Shown: positions 41,540-52,880, counted from the first letter of the stretch. The stretch: DNA of 64,000 bases from an uncultured Desulfobacter sp. (GCF_963666675.1 NZ_OY762929.1:4493501-4557500); one strand, 5' to 3'. Numbers and translations are program-made. Notes: a model not told the origin generated them from the sequence alone.

Positions 41540-44148
41540 GACTGTCCCCTCTAATTCGAACCTGCTTCAGATCCTCCAGGTCACATCCCTTGAGAACCTT
41601 TCTGCTGATTTTCGGCATCGCCCTGGGTGTTGCCGGCGTCATTGCCATTGATATCGCCAAAACATCTGTCAGCAAATCCTTTGACCTGTCAACGGCCGCC
41701 CTGACCCGTCGAGCCACGCACCAGATCACCGGTGCCGATTTCACAGTGCCCCAGTCCCTGTTTGTCCGGCTGCGGACCGGGTTGGGTTTGGCAAAAACAG
41801 CGCCGGTCATTGCCCGGGAAGTGGTCGTTCCCGAGCTGGGCGACCGCACCCTGACCCTGATGGGTATTGATCCGTTTTCCGAAGGACACTTCAGGGATAT
41901 CCGATTTGATGCGGCCGAATCAGACACCGCCACAGAGGCTGAACATGTCCGGCAGGTAATGATTCAAGGTAAAGGGGTTATTCTTTCAAGATCACTGGCT
42001 GATGCAGGCGGGCTGGATGTGAACGATGCCCTGACCCTTGCATTCGGCGGCAGAAAGGTGACGACCCGCATCGGGGGACTGACCTCCGGGAACGCTGCAG
42101 GTGCTGCCTTTGACGGTGTGATCCTGGCCGACATCGCCCTGGCCCAGGAGATCCTTGGCATGGGGGACCGTATCAGTCGCATCGACCTGATACTTCGGAC
42201 GGACGATGAGGTCCGGCAAGTGCAGAACCTGCTGTCTGCCGGCCAGATACTGACGGACACTGCCGGCCGGAATCAAACCGTCAGGGGGCTCTCCCGGTCC
42301 TTTGAAACCAGTCTCACCGCATTTTCCATGCTCGTTCTTTTCATGGGTATTTTCCTGATTTACAATACGGTCTCTTTTTCCGTGGCCCGCCGCCGGGGAT
42401 TAAACGGCATACTGCGGGCGCTGGGCGCAACCAGAAAAGAGATTTTTCTGGCCGTTGAAGCCGAGGTACTGGTCTACGCCCTGGCAGGGTCAGCCATTGG
42501 TGTCGTGCTTGGTATCGTGATGGGCAAGGCCGCTGTCCAGGCCGTAACCACAACCGTATCTGAGATGTACTATACGCTCACGGTCAGCGGCACCTTTATT
42601 TCGCCGGGCACCCTCCTAAAAGGCGCAGCCACAGGCATCCTGGCCGCCCTGGGATCATCTTTCATGCCGGCCCTGAATGCGGCAAACACCCGGCCGGTAA
42701 CCTTGATGCAGCGATCTGCGTCTGAAAGCAGCCTGGCCCGGTACATACCCAGCTTGACAGGTGGCGGGGTACTGGCATTGGTATTCGCCGTGGTGATGTT
42801 CAACTGGCCCGGTGTTTCCATTAACATGGTATTCGCCGGTGTGTTTTTGGTATTTGCCGGTGCTTCTTTCCTGGCGCCTGCACTGATTATCCTTTTGACC
42901 CGGGGAGCGGACATTTTGCTGCTTAAGGGGCCTGGCCGCTTATTCATTGGTTCGTACATTATGACCGGGATGGCATTTGCCAACATCCGCAGATCACTGA
43001 GCCGCAGCGCTGTTTTGATCGCCTCCCTGATGGTGGTGGTCAGCGTTTACATCGGTATCGACACCATGACCCGCAGCTTCAGGCTCTCCATTTCAGCGTG
43101 GGTGGACGGGCATATCGGAGGAGATGTCCATGTCTCTTCCCTGGATGAACTGCACCCCTCCCTGGACCCGGAGCTCATCGAAAAGATATCAGCACTTCCC
43201 GATGTCCGGGATATTTCCGCCTACGTTATCCACCGTGCCTTTTCCACGGCTTCCGGGGAGGTTCATGTCTTTGCCTATCGGCGGGATCTGTCACAAAAAA
43301 AATGGGTTTGGCTGGCACCGGGCGTAAAAAATGATGAAGATATTCACAACCGATTGTCAGCGGGAGAAATCATTGTCTCTGAAATTTTTGCAAAGCAGCA
43401 CCATGTAAACCCCGAAGGCGACGCCGCCCCGGTCGTCACCATGGATACCCGCCTGGGCCCAAGGCAGTTCCAGGTGGCAGGGATGTTCAGGGATTTTTTC
43501 ATGGGCGGCGGCCGGGTGGTGGTCAGCCCCGAAGCCATGAACCGTTTCTGGGGCCGTGATGACATTACATCCATCCAGGTGTTTGTCCGGGATGACGGCC
43601 GGGGAATCCAAAAACCGAACAGCAAAATAGAGGCCATCGACCGCGTGATGGCCCAAATCCGTGCCTTTGCCCGGGAGAATGCCATGCTGAAAATTGTATC
43701 AGGTCTTGAAATCAAACAAAATATCCTCCAGGTCTTTGACAAGACATTCCTGATCACCTCGGCCTTGCAGCTGCTCACCGCCATTGTGGCCCTGACCGGC
43801 ATCATCAACTCGGTCATGGCCATGATCCTTGAGCGCACAAGGGAGCTTGGCATCCTGAGGGCCTGCGGTGCCGTTCCCGGGCAGATCCGGACCCTGGTAC
43901 TTTGGGAGTGTACGGCGGCAGGCGCCCTGTCCGGACTTCTGGCGCTGCCCCTGGGCACCTTTTTATCCTGGGTCCTGATTTATGTGGTGAACTATATATC
44001 CTTTGGCTGGACCTATGAGATGCAGCTGTCGTGGTTCACCTTGGTCCAGGCATTGATATTTTCAGGGCTGGCCGCGTTTCTGGCAGGCACCATACCGGCG
44101 TTCAGGGCCGGCAGCCTGGATATCAAAAATGCCTTGAGAACGGAGTAA
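41536..44148 (+). CDS. FtsX-like ABC permease (AttFG-type, two FtsX domains)
   Basis: 870 residues with two FtsX domains in one chain. An N-terminal helix (FLLIFGIALGVAGVIAIDI) and a periplasmic domain of about 220 residues are followed by helices near 265-430. A second set begins with a helix near 485 (SAVLIASLMVVVSVYIGID), a second periplasmic domain, then three C-terminal helices (ALQLLTAIVALTGIINSVMAM ... IPAFRAGSLDIKNALRTE). It works with the ATPase encoded just upstream. The ATG overlaps its stop, and the lipoprotein gene follows after 3 bp. Confidence 0.9.
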   Translation: MRLSPLIRTCFRSSRSHPLRTFLLIFGIALGVAGVIAIDIAKTSVSKSFDLSTAALTRRATHQITGADFTVPQSLFVRLRTGLGLAKTAPVIAREVVVPELGDRTLTLMGIDPFSEGHFRDIRFDAAESDTATEAEHVRQVMIQGKGVILSRSLADAGGLDVNDALTLAFGGRKVTTRIGGLTSGNAAGAAFDGVILADIALAQEILGMGDRISRIDLILRTDDEVRQVQNLLSAGQILTDTAGRNQTVRGLSRSFETSLTAFSMLVLFMGIFLIYNTVSFSVARRRGLNGILRALGATRKEIFLAVEAEVLVYALAGSAIGVVLGIVMGKAAVQAVTTTVSEMYYTLTVSGTFISPGTLLKGAATGILAALGSSFMPALNAANTRPVTLMQRSASESSLARYIPSLTGGGVLALVFAVVMFNWPGVSINMVFAGVFLVFAGASFLAPALIILLTRGADILLLKGPGRLFIGSYIMTGMAFANIRRSLSRSAVLIASLMVVVSVYIGIDTMTRSFRLSISAWVDGHIGGDVHVSSLDELHPSLDPELIEKISALPDVRDISAYVIHRAFSTASGEVHVFAYRRDLSQKKWVWLAPGVKNDEDIHNRLSAGEIIVSEIFAKQHHVNPEGDAAPVVTMDTRLGPRQFQVAGMFRDFFMGGGRVVVSPEAMNRFWGRDDITSIQVFVRDDGRGIQKPNSKIEAIDRVMAQIRAFARENAMLKIVSGLEIKQNILQVFDKTFLITSALQLLTAIVALTGIINSVMAMILERTRELGILRACGAVPGQIRTLVLWECTAAGALSGLLALPLGTFLSWVLIYVVNYISFGWTYEMQLSWFTLVQALIFSGLAAFLAGTIPAFRAGSLDIKNALRTE

Positions 44149-44151
44149 ACG

Positions 44152-45348
44152 ATGTCAATGCGAATCATCATACCCCTGTTATCGGTTTTTTGGGCGTCTA
44201 TTTTTTTGGCCGGGTGTAGTGCCCCACCCCAGTCCGGCGATACGGTCAATATCGCCGAGGCCCTCTCTTCGGATGACGGCGATGACTGTTATGAAAAGGC
44301 CACCCAGCCGGGGATCATTGATTTCCCCGGCGATCTGGGTGCCCACGAATCGTTTAAAACGGAGTGGTGGTATTACACCGGAAATCTGAAAACACCAAAG
44401 GGACGGCATTTTGGTTTTCAGCTGACCTTTTTCCGCCAGGCACTGGATTGTAAAAGCAACGTGGAAAATCAATCCGTTGAAGACGGGGGGCCGACGGAAG
44501 GGGTATCGGCCTGGCGCTCCAGACAGCTCTATTTTGCCCATTTTGCCGTCACCGATACCCAAAACCGGAAATTCTATTCCGCCCAGCGCATGAACCGGGG
44601 AAGTATAGGCATTGCCGGCGTCCAAAGCGCACCTTTTAAAGCCTGGATTGATGACTGGCAGGCCGTTCAGGTCACTTCAGATGCCGGCACGCTTCACCTG
44701 ACCGCCCGGGCCCGGGCAGAAAAACTGCCCGAAACCCCGGTGTTCTCCATTGATTTGACCCTTACCCGGCAAAAACCGGTCATCCTCCAGGGAAACCAGG
44801 GCCTGAGCCGCAAGGGACCGGGCCCCTGGGATGCCTCCCACTACTACTCTTTTCCCGGTATGGCGGCACAGGGCGTTGTGACCCTTGCCGGCCAAACGGC
44901 TGAAGCAGCCGGCCATGCCTGGTTTGACCATGAATGGAGCACCTCTGCCCTGGGATCCGACGTTGCGGGCTGGGACTGGTTCGCTCTGCGGATCAACGAG
45001 GGGCCCAAAGCCGGAACGGATCTGATGGTCTGTCAGGTGCGGCGCCGGGACGGCAGCCCCAATGGATACGGTTTCGGGGCAATTTCATATCCCGACGGCG
45101 GCTATGATATCTTGGCGGAATCCAATTTTTCCATTGAAGCCCGGCGCGTCTGGACCAGCCCGGACACCGGCCGGACATATCCGGCACAATGGAACATTCG
45201 CCTAAAATCTATAGAAATGACACTGCATGTCGAGCCGGTGACGGCAGCCCAGGAGCATTCAGGGATGTTTCCGTATTACGAAGGGGCGGTAAGTGTCAAA
45301 ACAGCCCAGGGCCAAGGTCTGGGCTATGTTGAAATGACCGGGTATTAG
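44152..45348 (+). CDS. Lipocalin-like lipoprotein (AttH / CrtC-type fold)
   Basis: 398 residues with a lipoprotein signal (IPLLSVFWASIFLAGC). The two lipocalin-like halves show the family hallmarks TEWWYYTGNLKTPKGRHFGFQLTFF and GHAWFDHEWSTSALGSDVAGWDWFALR, close to AttH and to the hydroxyneurosporene hydratase CrtC. No carotenoid genes are present, so a carotenoid role is unlikely. In the AttEFGH layout this is the periplasmic or outer-membrane binding/processing protein for the ABC system. Confidence 0.87.
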   Translation: MSMRIIIPLLSVFWASIFLAGCSAPPQSGDTVNIAEALSSDDGDDCYEKATQPGIIDFPGDLGAHESFKTEWWYYTGNLKTPKGRHFGFQLTFFRQALDCKSNVENQSVEDGGPTEGVSAWRSRQLYFAHFAVTDTQNRKFYSAQRMNRGSIGIAGVQSAPFKAWIDDWQAVQVTSDAGTLHLTARARAEKLPETPVFSIDLTLTRQKPVILQGNQGLSRKGPGPWDASHYYSFPGMAAQGVVTLAGQTAEAAGHAWFDHEWSTSALGSDVAGWDWFALRINEGPKAGTDLMVCQVRRRDGSPNGYGFGAISYPDGGYDILAESNFSIEARRVWTSPDTGRTYPAQWNIRLKSIEMTLHVEPVTAAQEHSGMFPYYEGAVSVKTAQGQGLGYVEMTGY

Positions 45349-45370
45349 GCCCACGCCGCTTGCCGGTTGG

Positions 45371-45595
45371 TTAATTCACGGAAAATGTCGCTTTGGCGAA
45401 CGCCATACCAACGGTCAAAGCCAAATTTGAAATTTCCGGTCCTATTGATGTTACGCCGGAAATCTGAATGCTCTCTTCCAGAACAACAGCGGATTCAATC
45501 TGTATCGCCTTTGCAAAAGCATTGGAAGAAAAACAGCATGTGAAAAATGTGGTGAACACAACCGACGAGATTACTTTACCCAAATAACATGACAT
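45371..45595 (-). CDS. Small exported protein, unknown
   Basis: 74 residues from ATG 45595 (MSCYLGKVISSVVFTTFFTC), with a plausible signal peptide cut near NAFA-KA; the mature part is only about 45 residues and ends VGMAFAKATFSVN. It is convergent with the AttH-like gene, and a family 2 element sits 25 bp upstream of its start. It might be a truncated end of a larger exported protein. Low certainty. Confidence 0.4.
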   Translation of the reverse strand: MSCYLGKVISSVVFTTFFTCCFSSNAFAKAIQIESAVVLEESIQISGVTSIGPEISNLALTVGMAFAKATFSVN

Positions 45596-45619
45596 ACACG
45601 CTTCCCCCAAGAGAACTTA

Positions 45620-45747
45620 AAAGTTTGGGGCTTGATCATAAGATCGTCCATCTTTTGTAGGGGCAATCCCCTGTGGTTGCCCCCGTTAGGGCAGGCACAG
45701 AGACCCGCCCCTACAATGGCCGACATTAGAACCAAGCCCAAAGTTTG
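45620..45747 (+). mobile_element. Family 2 MITE-like element with 8-bp target duplication AAAGTTTG
   Basis: The element occupies 45628-45739 (112 bp), starting GGGCTTGATCATAAGATCG and ending AGAACCAAGCCC, flanked on both sides by AAAGTTTG (45620-45627 and 45740-45747). Confidence 0.9.
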
Positions 45748-45919
45748 TGTGATAAACCGACGTCTCAACCCCTTAGAAAAATACATAAAACCTTGAAAAT
45801 GAAGACAATATAATATTTAACTTAGAACTGAATTTTCTTACCTGACCTACATTCCCAATGGAGTTTTATATAAACCACCCTTACTCACGAAACGCAAGAA
45901 TAAATTTACCAAAGATTTT

Positions 45920-46109
45920 TATATGAAAGAGCTCAGTAAGCCACTGAGATCTTTCAATCTTCGTTGTGGGTCGAAGCCTGGGTCATGATAGACCTGGCTC
46001 GGCCCATGGCCGTTATATGAAAGAGTTCAATAAGCTATTGCGTTCTTTCGACTTTCGTTGTGGGCCGAAGCCTGGCAGATGATATGTCTGGCTCGGCCCA
46101 TGGCCGTTA
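45920..46109 (+). repeat. Two tandem family 1 repeats
   Basis: Units 45920-46013 and 46014-46107, 94 bp each, sharing the junction CCGTTATATGAAAGAG. Unit 2 is nearly identical to units 2 and 3 at 19564-19751. Confidence 0.92.
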
Positions 46110-46245
46110 TAAAAATGAGCCCCATATAATTGCCGGTTCGTCCATGCATGGCAAAGAACCGACGCGCCATTCATCCCTGAAAACCATTCACAGATCAGAT
46201 CAAACTGCAAGCGAAGTATTTGCCCATAGTCCCGCATAAATGAAC

Positions 46246-46274
46246 TTGACTAAAAAATCCAATTTTACTAATTT
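46246..46274 (+). promoter_or_regulatory. Candidate promoter for upp-uraA
   Basis: TTGACT (46246-46251) and TAATTT (46269-46274) with 17-bp spacing. It would leave a leader of more than 200 nt before upp. Confidence 0.4.
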
Positions 46275-46346
46275 TGATAGGATTTAGGCCCATGATCAGA
46301 ATTAAATCTGCCACAGATACGCCGGATTTTAAGTCACCATCAAGGC

Positions 46347-46387
46347 ACGCCAACGGAAGCATATTAGTTATATGTATCCTTTGGCGT
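46347..46387 (+). promoter_or_regulatory. Structured leader element before upp
   Basis: ACGCCAA (46347-46353) pairs with TTGGCGT (46381-46387); inside it, CATAT-TAGTT-ATATG forms a second helix separated by an internal loop. It may be an RNA control element of the uracil genes. I do not recognise a known class. Confidence 0.4.
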
Positions 46388-46490
46388 AACGCCGGGGAGG
46401 GCTTAAAAGACAAGCAGATGGGCGATTTCATTTTGATCATGGGCCTTATTACCCTGTATATTAATGTTGTAACAGAAAGGAATGCGATAT

Positions 46491-47117
46491 ATGGCCGTAT
46501 ATGTGGAGGACCATCCTCTAATCAAACATAAACTTGGGTTGATGCGTCAAAAGAACATCAGCACCAAGGATTTCAGAGATCTGGCCTCGGAACTGGCCCG
46601 TCTGCTCACCTACGAAGCCACCCAGGACCTTGAGACCGAACAGGAGGTTATCCAGGGCTGGGCCGGAGACGTTGAGGTCGAAAAGATCAAAGGCAAAAAA
46701 ATTACGATTGTTCCCATATTGAGAGCGGGTCTAGGCATGATGGACGGGGTGCTGGACCTGATCCCATCCGCCAAGGTATCCGTGGTGGGATTTTACCGGA
46801 ACGAAGAGACGTTAAAGCCCGTGCAATACTATTTTAAAACGGCCTCGGCCCTGGAAGAGCGCACCGCGCTGATCCTGGACCCCATGCTGGCCACGGGTGG
46901 CACGTTGATCGCCACCATTGACCTGTTGAAAGAAGCCGGCTGTAAAAGAATCAAAGGCCTTTTCCTTGTGGCCGCCCCGGAGGGCATTGCGGTGGTGGAG
47001 GAAAAGCACCCGGATGTTGATATTTATACGGCAAGCATTGATGAACGCCTCAACGACAAGGGATATATTCTTCCCGGGTTGGGGGATGCAGGGGACAAAA
47101 TATTCGGCACCAAGTGA
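46491..47117 (+). CDS. upp: Uracil phosphoribosyltransferase
   Basis: 208 residues from ATG 46491 (MAVYVEDHPLIKHKL); AAAGGA lies 7 bp upstream, while the ATG 9 bp earlier is too close to it. Motifs: VPILRAGLGMMDG, the PRPP loop LILDPMLATGGTLIATI, and the uracil-binding YILPGLGDAGDKIFGTK end. It makes UMP from uracil and PRPP. It is followed by the uracil permease gene after 73 bp, a standard salvage operon. Confidence 0.96.
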   Translation: MAVYVEDHPLIKHKLGLMRQKNISTKDFRDLASELARLLTYEATQDLETEQEVIQGWAGDVEVEKIKGKKITIVPILRAGLGMMDGVLDLIPSAKVSVVGFYRNEETLKPVQYYFKTASALEERTALILDPMLATGGTLIATIDLLKEAGCKRIKGLFLVAAPEGIAVVEEKHPDVDIYTASIDERLNDKGYILPGLGDAGDKIFGTK

Positions 47118-47190
47118 TGTTTGGACGAAAAATCACACATCTGTTCATGGTCTGATAACCAAATGAATTTTCGGAAAGGGAAATAAAAAA

Positions 47191-48426
47191 ATGTCCGACA
47201 ATCTGCCGTCATCCACAGATTACAACTTCCGGGTTCAGGACTGTTTCCTGGGAGCCCAGATGCTTTTTGTGGCCTTTGGCGCCCTGGTGCTGGTCCCCTT
47301 GCTCACGGGACTGAACCCCAATGTGGCGTTATTCACCGCCGGGTTGGGCACCCTGGTGTTCCAGGTCATTACCCGGGGCAAAGTGCCCATATTTCTGGCT
47401 TCGTCCTTTGCCTTTATCGCACCCATCCAGTACGGGGCCAAGACCTGGGGAATTCCCGGCACCATGTGCGGCCTGGCCGCAGCCGGTGTGCTTTATATCA
47501 TACTGAGCACCCTGGTGAGAATCTGGGGCAGCGATGTCATCAAAAGGGTTATGCCGCCGGTGGTAACCGGTCCGGTCATCATGGTCATCGGATTGAAACT
47601 GGCGCCCGTGGCCGTGGGCATGGCCACAAGCGGCAACGACACGTATTCCAAAGCCGCCGCCATGACCGTGGCCTTCATTGCCCTTGCCACCACGGTTCTG
47701 GTCTCTTTGCTTGCAAAGGGTATGATAAAACTGATCCCGATTCTTGTGGGCATTGCCGTCGGCTATGTTCTGGCCCTGATCATGGGCATGGTCAGTTTTG
47801 ATGCGGTAATCGCCGCGCCCTGGGTTGCCGTACCCGCCTTTGTTCTGCCCGAGTGGAACAGTCAAGCCGTATTCTATATTATTCCCGTGGCCATTGCCCC
47901 GGCCATTGAGCATTTCGGGGACATTGTGGCCATCGGCCGGGTGACAGGCAAGGATTACTTAAAAGAACCCGGCATCCAGAACACCATGCTGGGCGATGGT
48001 GTGGCCACCTCCCTGGCTGCGTGCCTGGGCGGCCCGCCCAACACCACCTACTCCGAAGTGACGGGGGCGGTGACCCTGACCCGGGCATTTAACCCGGCCA
48101 TCATGACCTGGGCCGCCATCACCGCCGTCCTGCTGGCCTTTATCGGCAAACTGGGCGCACTGCTGCAGACCATCCCCACACCGGTCATGGGCGGCATCAT
48201 GCTGCTGCTGTTCGGTGCCATTGCCGTGGTGGGCCTGAACACCCTTGTCCAGGCCCAGGAAGATATGGTGGCCCCCCGGAACTTGAGCATCATCGCCCTG
48301 ATTCTGGTTTCCGGTATCGGGGGACTTGCCGTCAAGTTCGGTAACTTTGAACTGTCGGGCATCGGCCTTGCCGGTGTGCTTGGCGTGCTGCTTAATGTGG
48401 TGCTGCCAAGACCCAAAGAAGCGTAA
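47191..48426 (+). CDS. uraA: Uracil/xanthine permease (NCS2 family)
   Basis: 411 residues with about 13-14 membrane segments. NCS2 motifs: QMLFVAFGALVLVPLLTGLNP, FLASSFAFIAPIQ, AIEHFGDIVAIGRVTGKDY (the Q/E-H-x-G region) and GGPPNTTYSE. GGAAAGGG precedes the start. It imports uracil with protons for the Upp enzyme encoded upstream. A strong terminator follows. Confidence 0.95.
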   Translation: MSDNLPSSTDYNFRVQDCFLGAQMLFVAFGALVLVPLLTGLNPNVALFTAGLGTLVFQVITRGKVPIFLASSFAFIAPIQYGAKTWGIPGTMCGLAAAGVLYIILSTLVRIWGSDVIKRVMPPVVTGPVIMVIGLKLAPVAVGMATSGNDTYSKAAAMTVAFIALATTVLVSLLAKGMIKLIPILVGIAVGYVLALIMGMVSFDAVIAAPWVAVPAFVLPEWNSQAVFYIIPVAIAPAIEHFGDIVAIGRVTGKDYLKEPGIQNTMLGDGVATSLAACLGGPPNTTYSEVTGAVTLTRAFNPAIMTWAAITAVLLAFIGKLGALLQTIPTPVMGGIMLLLFGAIAVVGLNTLVQAQEDMVAPRNLSIIALILVSGIGGLAVKFGNFELSGIGLAGVLGVLLNVVLPRPKEA

Positions 48427-48449
48427 TACCAACCCCAAAGCATAAAATA

Positions 48450-48494
48450 AAAACCGGCCTGCAGTACATCTATCTCCTGCAGGCCGGTTTTATT
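48450..48494 (+). terminator. Terminator after uraA
   Basis: AAAACCGGCCTGCAG ... CTGCAGGCCGGTTTT, a 15-bp stem and a T tail; it also serves the convergent gene ending at 48510. Confidence 0.92.
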
Positions 48495-48509
48495 TAAATG
48501 GAAACGAAC

Positions 48510-49376
48510 CTATTCAAAGAGGTGGAACAATGCCTGGGTCCCCTTTAATCCGTCACCTTGTTCCTCCATCTGTTTATACAGGGCATAGGCCATATCCAGG
48601 CCCGGGGTTTTCATCTCCATATCCCTGGCGGCAGAACGCGCAATCCCCATATCTTTGACAAAATGCCGGATAAAAAATCCCGGGGCATCATCCCCCTGGA
48701 TCATCTTCGGTCCCAGGTTGTTCAAACTCCAGGACGCCGCAGCCCCCTTGCCGATGGACTCAAGCACGGTTTCGGGATCCAATCCGGCCTGCCTGGCATA
48801 AGCGATGGATTCACACACGGCAATCATGCCAGAGGCAATGGCAATCTGGTTGGCCATCTTTGTGTGCTGGCCGCAGCCGGCCTTTCCCTGGTGAACAATA
48901 TTGGCGCCCATGATCTTAAAAACCGGCAAGGCACGTTGAAAAGCATCTGCCTCCCCGCCCACCATAATGGAAAGGGAGGCATTTCTGGCCCCGATATCCC
49001 CGCCTGACACCGGGGCATCCAGCACACCGATATTATTTTCCCGGCCATATTGCCACAATTTTTGGGCAAGGGCCGGGTCCGATGTGGTCATATCAATGGC
49101 CAGGGCACCGGACGGCGCATTTTCCAGGATGCCGGAAGGCCCCAGAAAAACCGCCTCTACATCAGCAGGGTATCCCACAATCGTGATAATGATATCCGAT
49201 GCCGCAGCAAGATCCGCCACGCCATCACACCAGACAGCCCCCTTTTCCACCAGGGCGTCCGCCTTTTGTTTGGTACGGTTGTACACACGGACATTGAACC
49301 CCGCCGCCAAAAGGTGTCCGGCCATGGACCGCCCCATAACCCCGAGGCCGATGAAGCCAATATTTTTATCTGTCAT
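48510..49376 (-). CDS. NAD(P)-dependent beta-hydroxyacid dehydrogenase (3-hydroxyisobutyrate / tartronate semialdehyde reductase family)
   Basis: 288 residues, with AAGGAGA before the ATG. Rossmann start IGFIGLGVMGRSMAGHLL, substrate motif DAPVSGGDIGARNASLSIMVGG, and catalytic lysine in GCGQHTKMANQIAIAS. Family members reduce tartronate or succinic semialdehyde or oxidise 3-hydroxyisobutyrate; which one applies here cannot be told. It stands alone on the minus strand, convergent with uraA and divergent from ppk1. Confidence 0.88.
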   Translation of the reverse strand: MTDKNIGFIGLGVMGRSMAGHLLAAGFNVRVYNRTKQKADALVEKGAVWCDGVADLAAASDIIITIVGYPADVEAVFLGPSGILENAPSGALAIDMTTSDPALAQKLWQYGRENNIGVLDAPVSGGDIGARNASLSIMVGGEADAFQRALPVFKIMGANIVHQGKAGCGQHTKMANQIAIASGMIAVCESIAYARQAGLDPETVLESIGKGAAASWSLNNLGPKMIQGDDAPGFFIRHFVKDMGIARSAARDMEMKTPGLDMAYALYKQMEEQGDGLKGTQALFHLFE

Positions 49377-49580
49377 AAAATCTCCTTTTAAACGCTTTTT
49401 CCGTCAAAATTAACAGTTTTACAAAGGCTTTATCAATAGTTTTAACGTGATCCCATTAAGATTAATTTATCTTTTATCCTAACACAATTTTAGCAATTTC
49501 CTGATATGCTAACAAAACTGTTTTGATCTAAAACATAATTTAAGATGACATATGATAGTTAAAGGAGCGCCGGAATAGAC

Positions 49581-51758
<2,178 letters not shown>

Positions 51759-51860
51759 TTCAAGGGAGGGTGCTATCTGGTGAACTGTATTGCCCGATGA
51801 GGCGTAATGAATGCCGTCAACCCGCCGACGATCTGCCCAATATATTCCATATTGGGCAGG

Positions 51861-52727
51861 CTATTGGATTGTATTGTCGTAAAGGCTGGAGATGACGGTT
51901 TTTATTTTATCTAATGATTCAATACGTTTGCTTATGGCAGAGACGGCGTGTTTCAAGACCTGGGGTTCTGCCTCGGCAATCAATTTAGGACTAAGGTGCT
52001 GGTAGATATCTGCATTCCCCCTGACGACAATCTCTTCAATTATTTGTGCCACAATCATCGGCCATTCCCATTTAAGTATCTTTGGCCACTGAATGGGGCA
52101 AAGCTCTTGGGATGAACTGCTCGTTACTGTCTTGAATACCGCAAGAATAAAACAGCCCTGTCCTTTCGGCACGGTAACGGTATTGTCAATGGGCATGCCT
52201 GCGACACCGGCATAGACAAATATACGATCAAATACCGCACGGGTGGTTTTCGTGGTGATGGTCACAGCGCAGTTTGTTGAGGCGGTTGAGACCTCCACCG
52301 TTTCGTACTCGGAAAGCTCCGAGCGAATAACCGCGGTTACGGTGGGGTTTTCGGCGGCATCCGTGTTCACCGAATTCCCAATGGTCGGGGGCTCACTGAA
52401 ATCAACGAAGTTTGACGCCTGGACAAAACCGGTGTCGTCATCTGCGATAAGAAATGGGGTGACCATAAAACAATTAGGGCCGTCATGGCCTTGGGCATAC
52501 CATGATTTGATTACCGCACCATCTTTGGCCGGCACATTTTCAGCGGCGTGGTAAAACATCCCGGAAGCATAACTGAATACAAGGTTCCACCGACTATCTG
52601 TATCAAGATCAACGAGTTTTTCCTTTATCGGGGCATTGGGCCGGTTGGACAACATGATATCTTCTTCATAGCCTGGAACTCTTTTCAGGTTTTCTCCAAA
52701 CTGTAAAGACCGGCATGTGTATACCAT
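51861..52727 (-). CDS. Conserved-looking protein of unknown function
   Basis: 288 residues with a strong AAAGGAGAG site 5 bp before the ATG. The first two thirds look beta-rich (WNLVFSYASGMFYHAAENVP, PTVTAVIRSELSEYETVEVS, TRAVFDRIFVYAGVAGMP) and the last 80 residues helical (KLIAEAEPQVLKHAVSAISKRIESLDKI). No signal peptide or membrane helix. A family 2 element begins about 30 bp upstream of the start and may hold or disrupt its promoter. I do not recognise it. Confidence 0.7.
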   Translation of the reverse strand: MVYTCRSLQFGENLKRVPGYEEDIMLSNRPNAPIKEKLVDLDTDSRWNLVFSYASGMFYHAAENVPAKDGAVIKSWYAQGHDGPNCFMVTPFLIADDDTGFVQASNFVDFSEPPTIGNSVNTDAAENPTVTAVIRSELSEYETVEVSTASTNCAVTITTKTTRAVFDRIFVYAGVAGMPIDNTVTVPKGQGCFILAVFKTVTSSSSQELCPIQWPKILKWEWPMIVAQIIEEIVVRGNADIYQHLSPKLIAEAEPQVLKHAVSAISKRIESLDKIKTVISSLYDNTIQ

Positions 52728-52751
52728 TGAAACTCTCCTTTATTGCAGTTG

Positions 52752-52880
52752 TACTTGTCGGGCTTGGTTCTACCGTCGGCCATTGTAGGGGCTGGTCCCT
52801 GTGCCTGCCCTAACGGGGGGCAACCACAGGGGATTGCCCCTACAGAAGGTGGCCGATCTTATGATCAAGCCCTACTTGTC
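52752..52880 (-). mobile_element. Family 2 MITE-like element with 8-bp target duplication TACTTGTC
   Basis: The element occupies 52760-52872 (113 bp), starting GGGCTTGGTTCTACCGTCGG and ending ATGATCAAGCCC, so it is inverted relative to the copies at 20420 and 45628. TACTTGTC flanks it at 52752-52759 and 52873-52880. Confidence 0.9.

Noticed and set aside
44152..45348. Carotenoid 1,2-hydratase (CrtC)
   Set aside because: Same fold, but it is a lipoprotein next to ABC genes with no carotenoid pathway; AttH-like is the better fit.
46274..46490. Open frame in the leader of upp
   Set aside because: No ribosome site, and it overlaps the structured leader and the start of upp in another frame.
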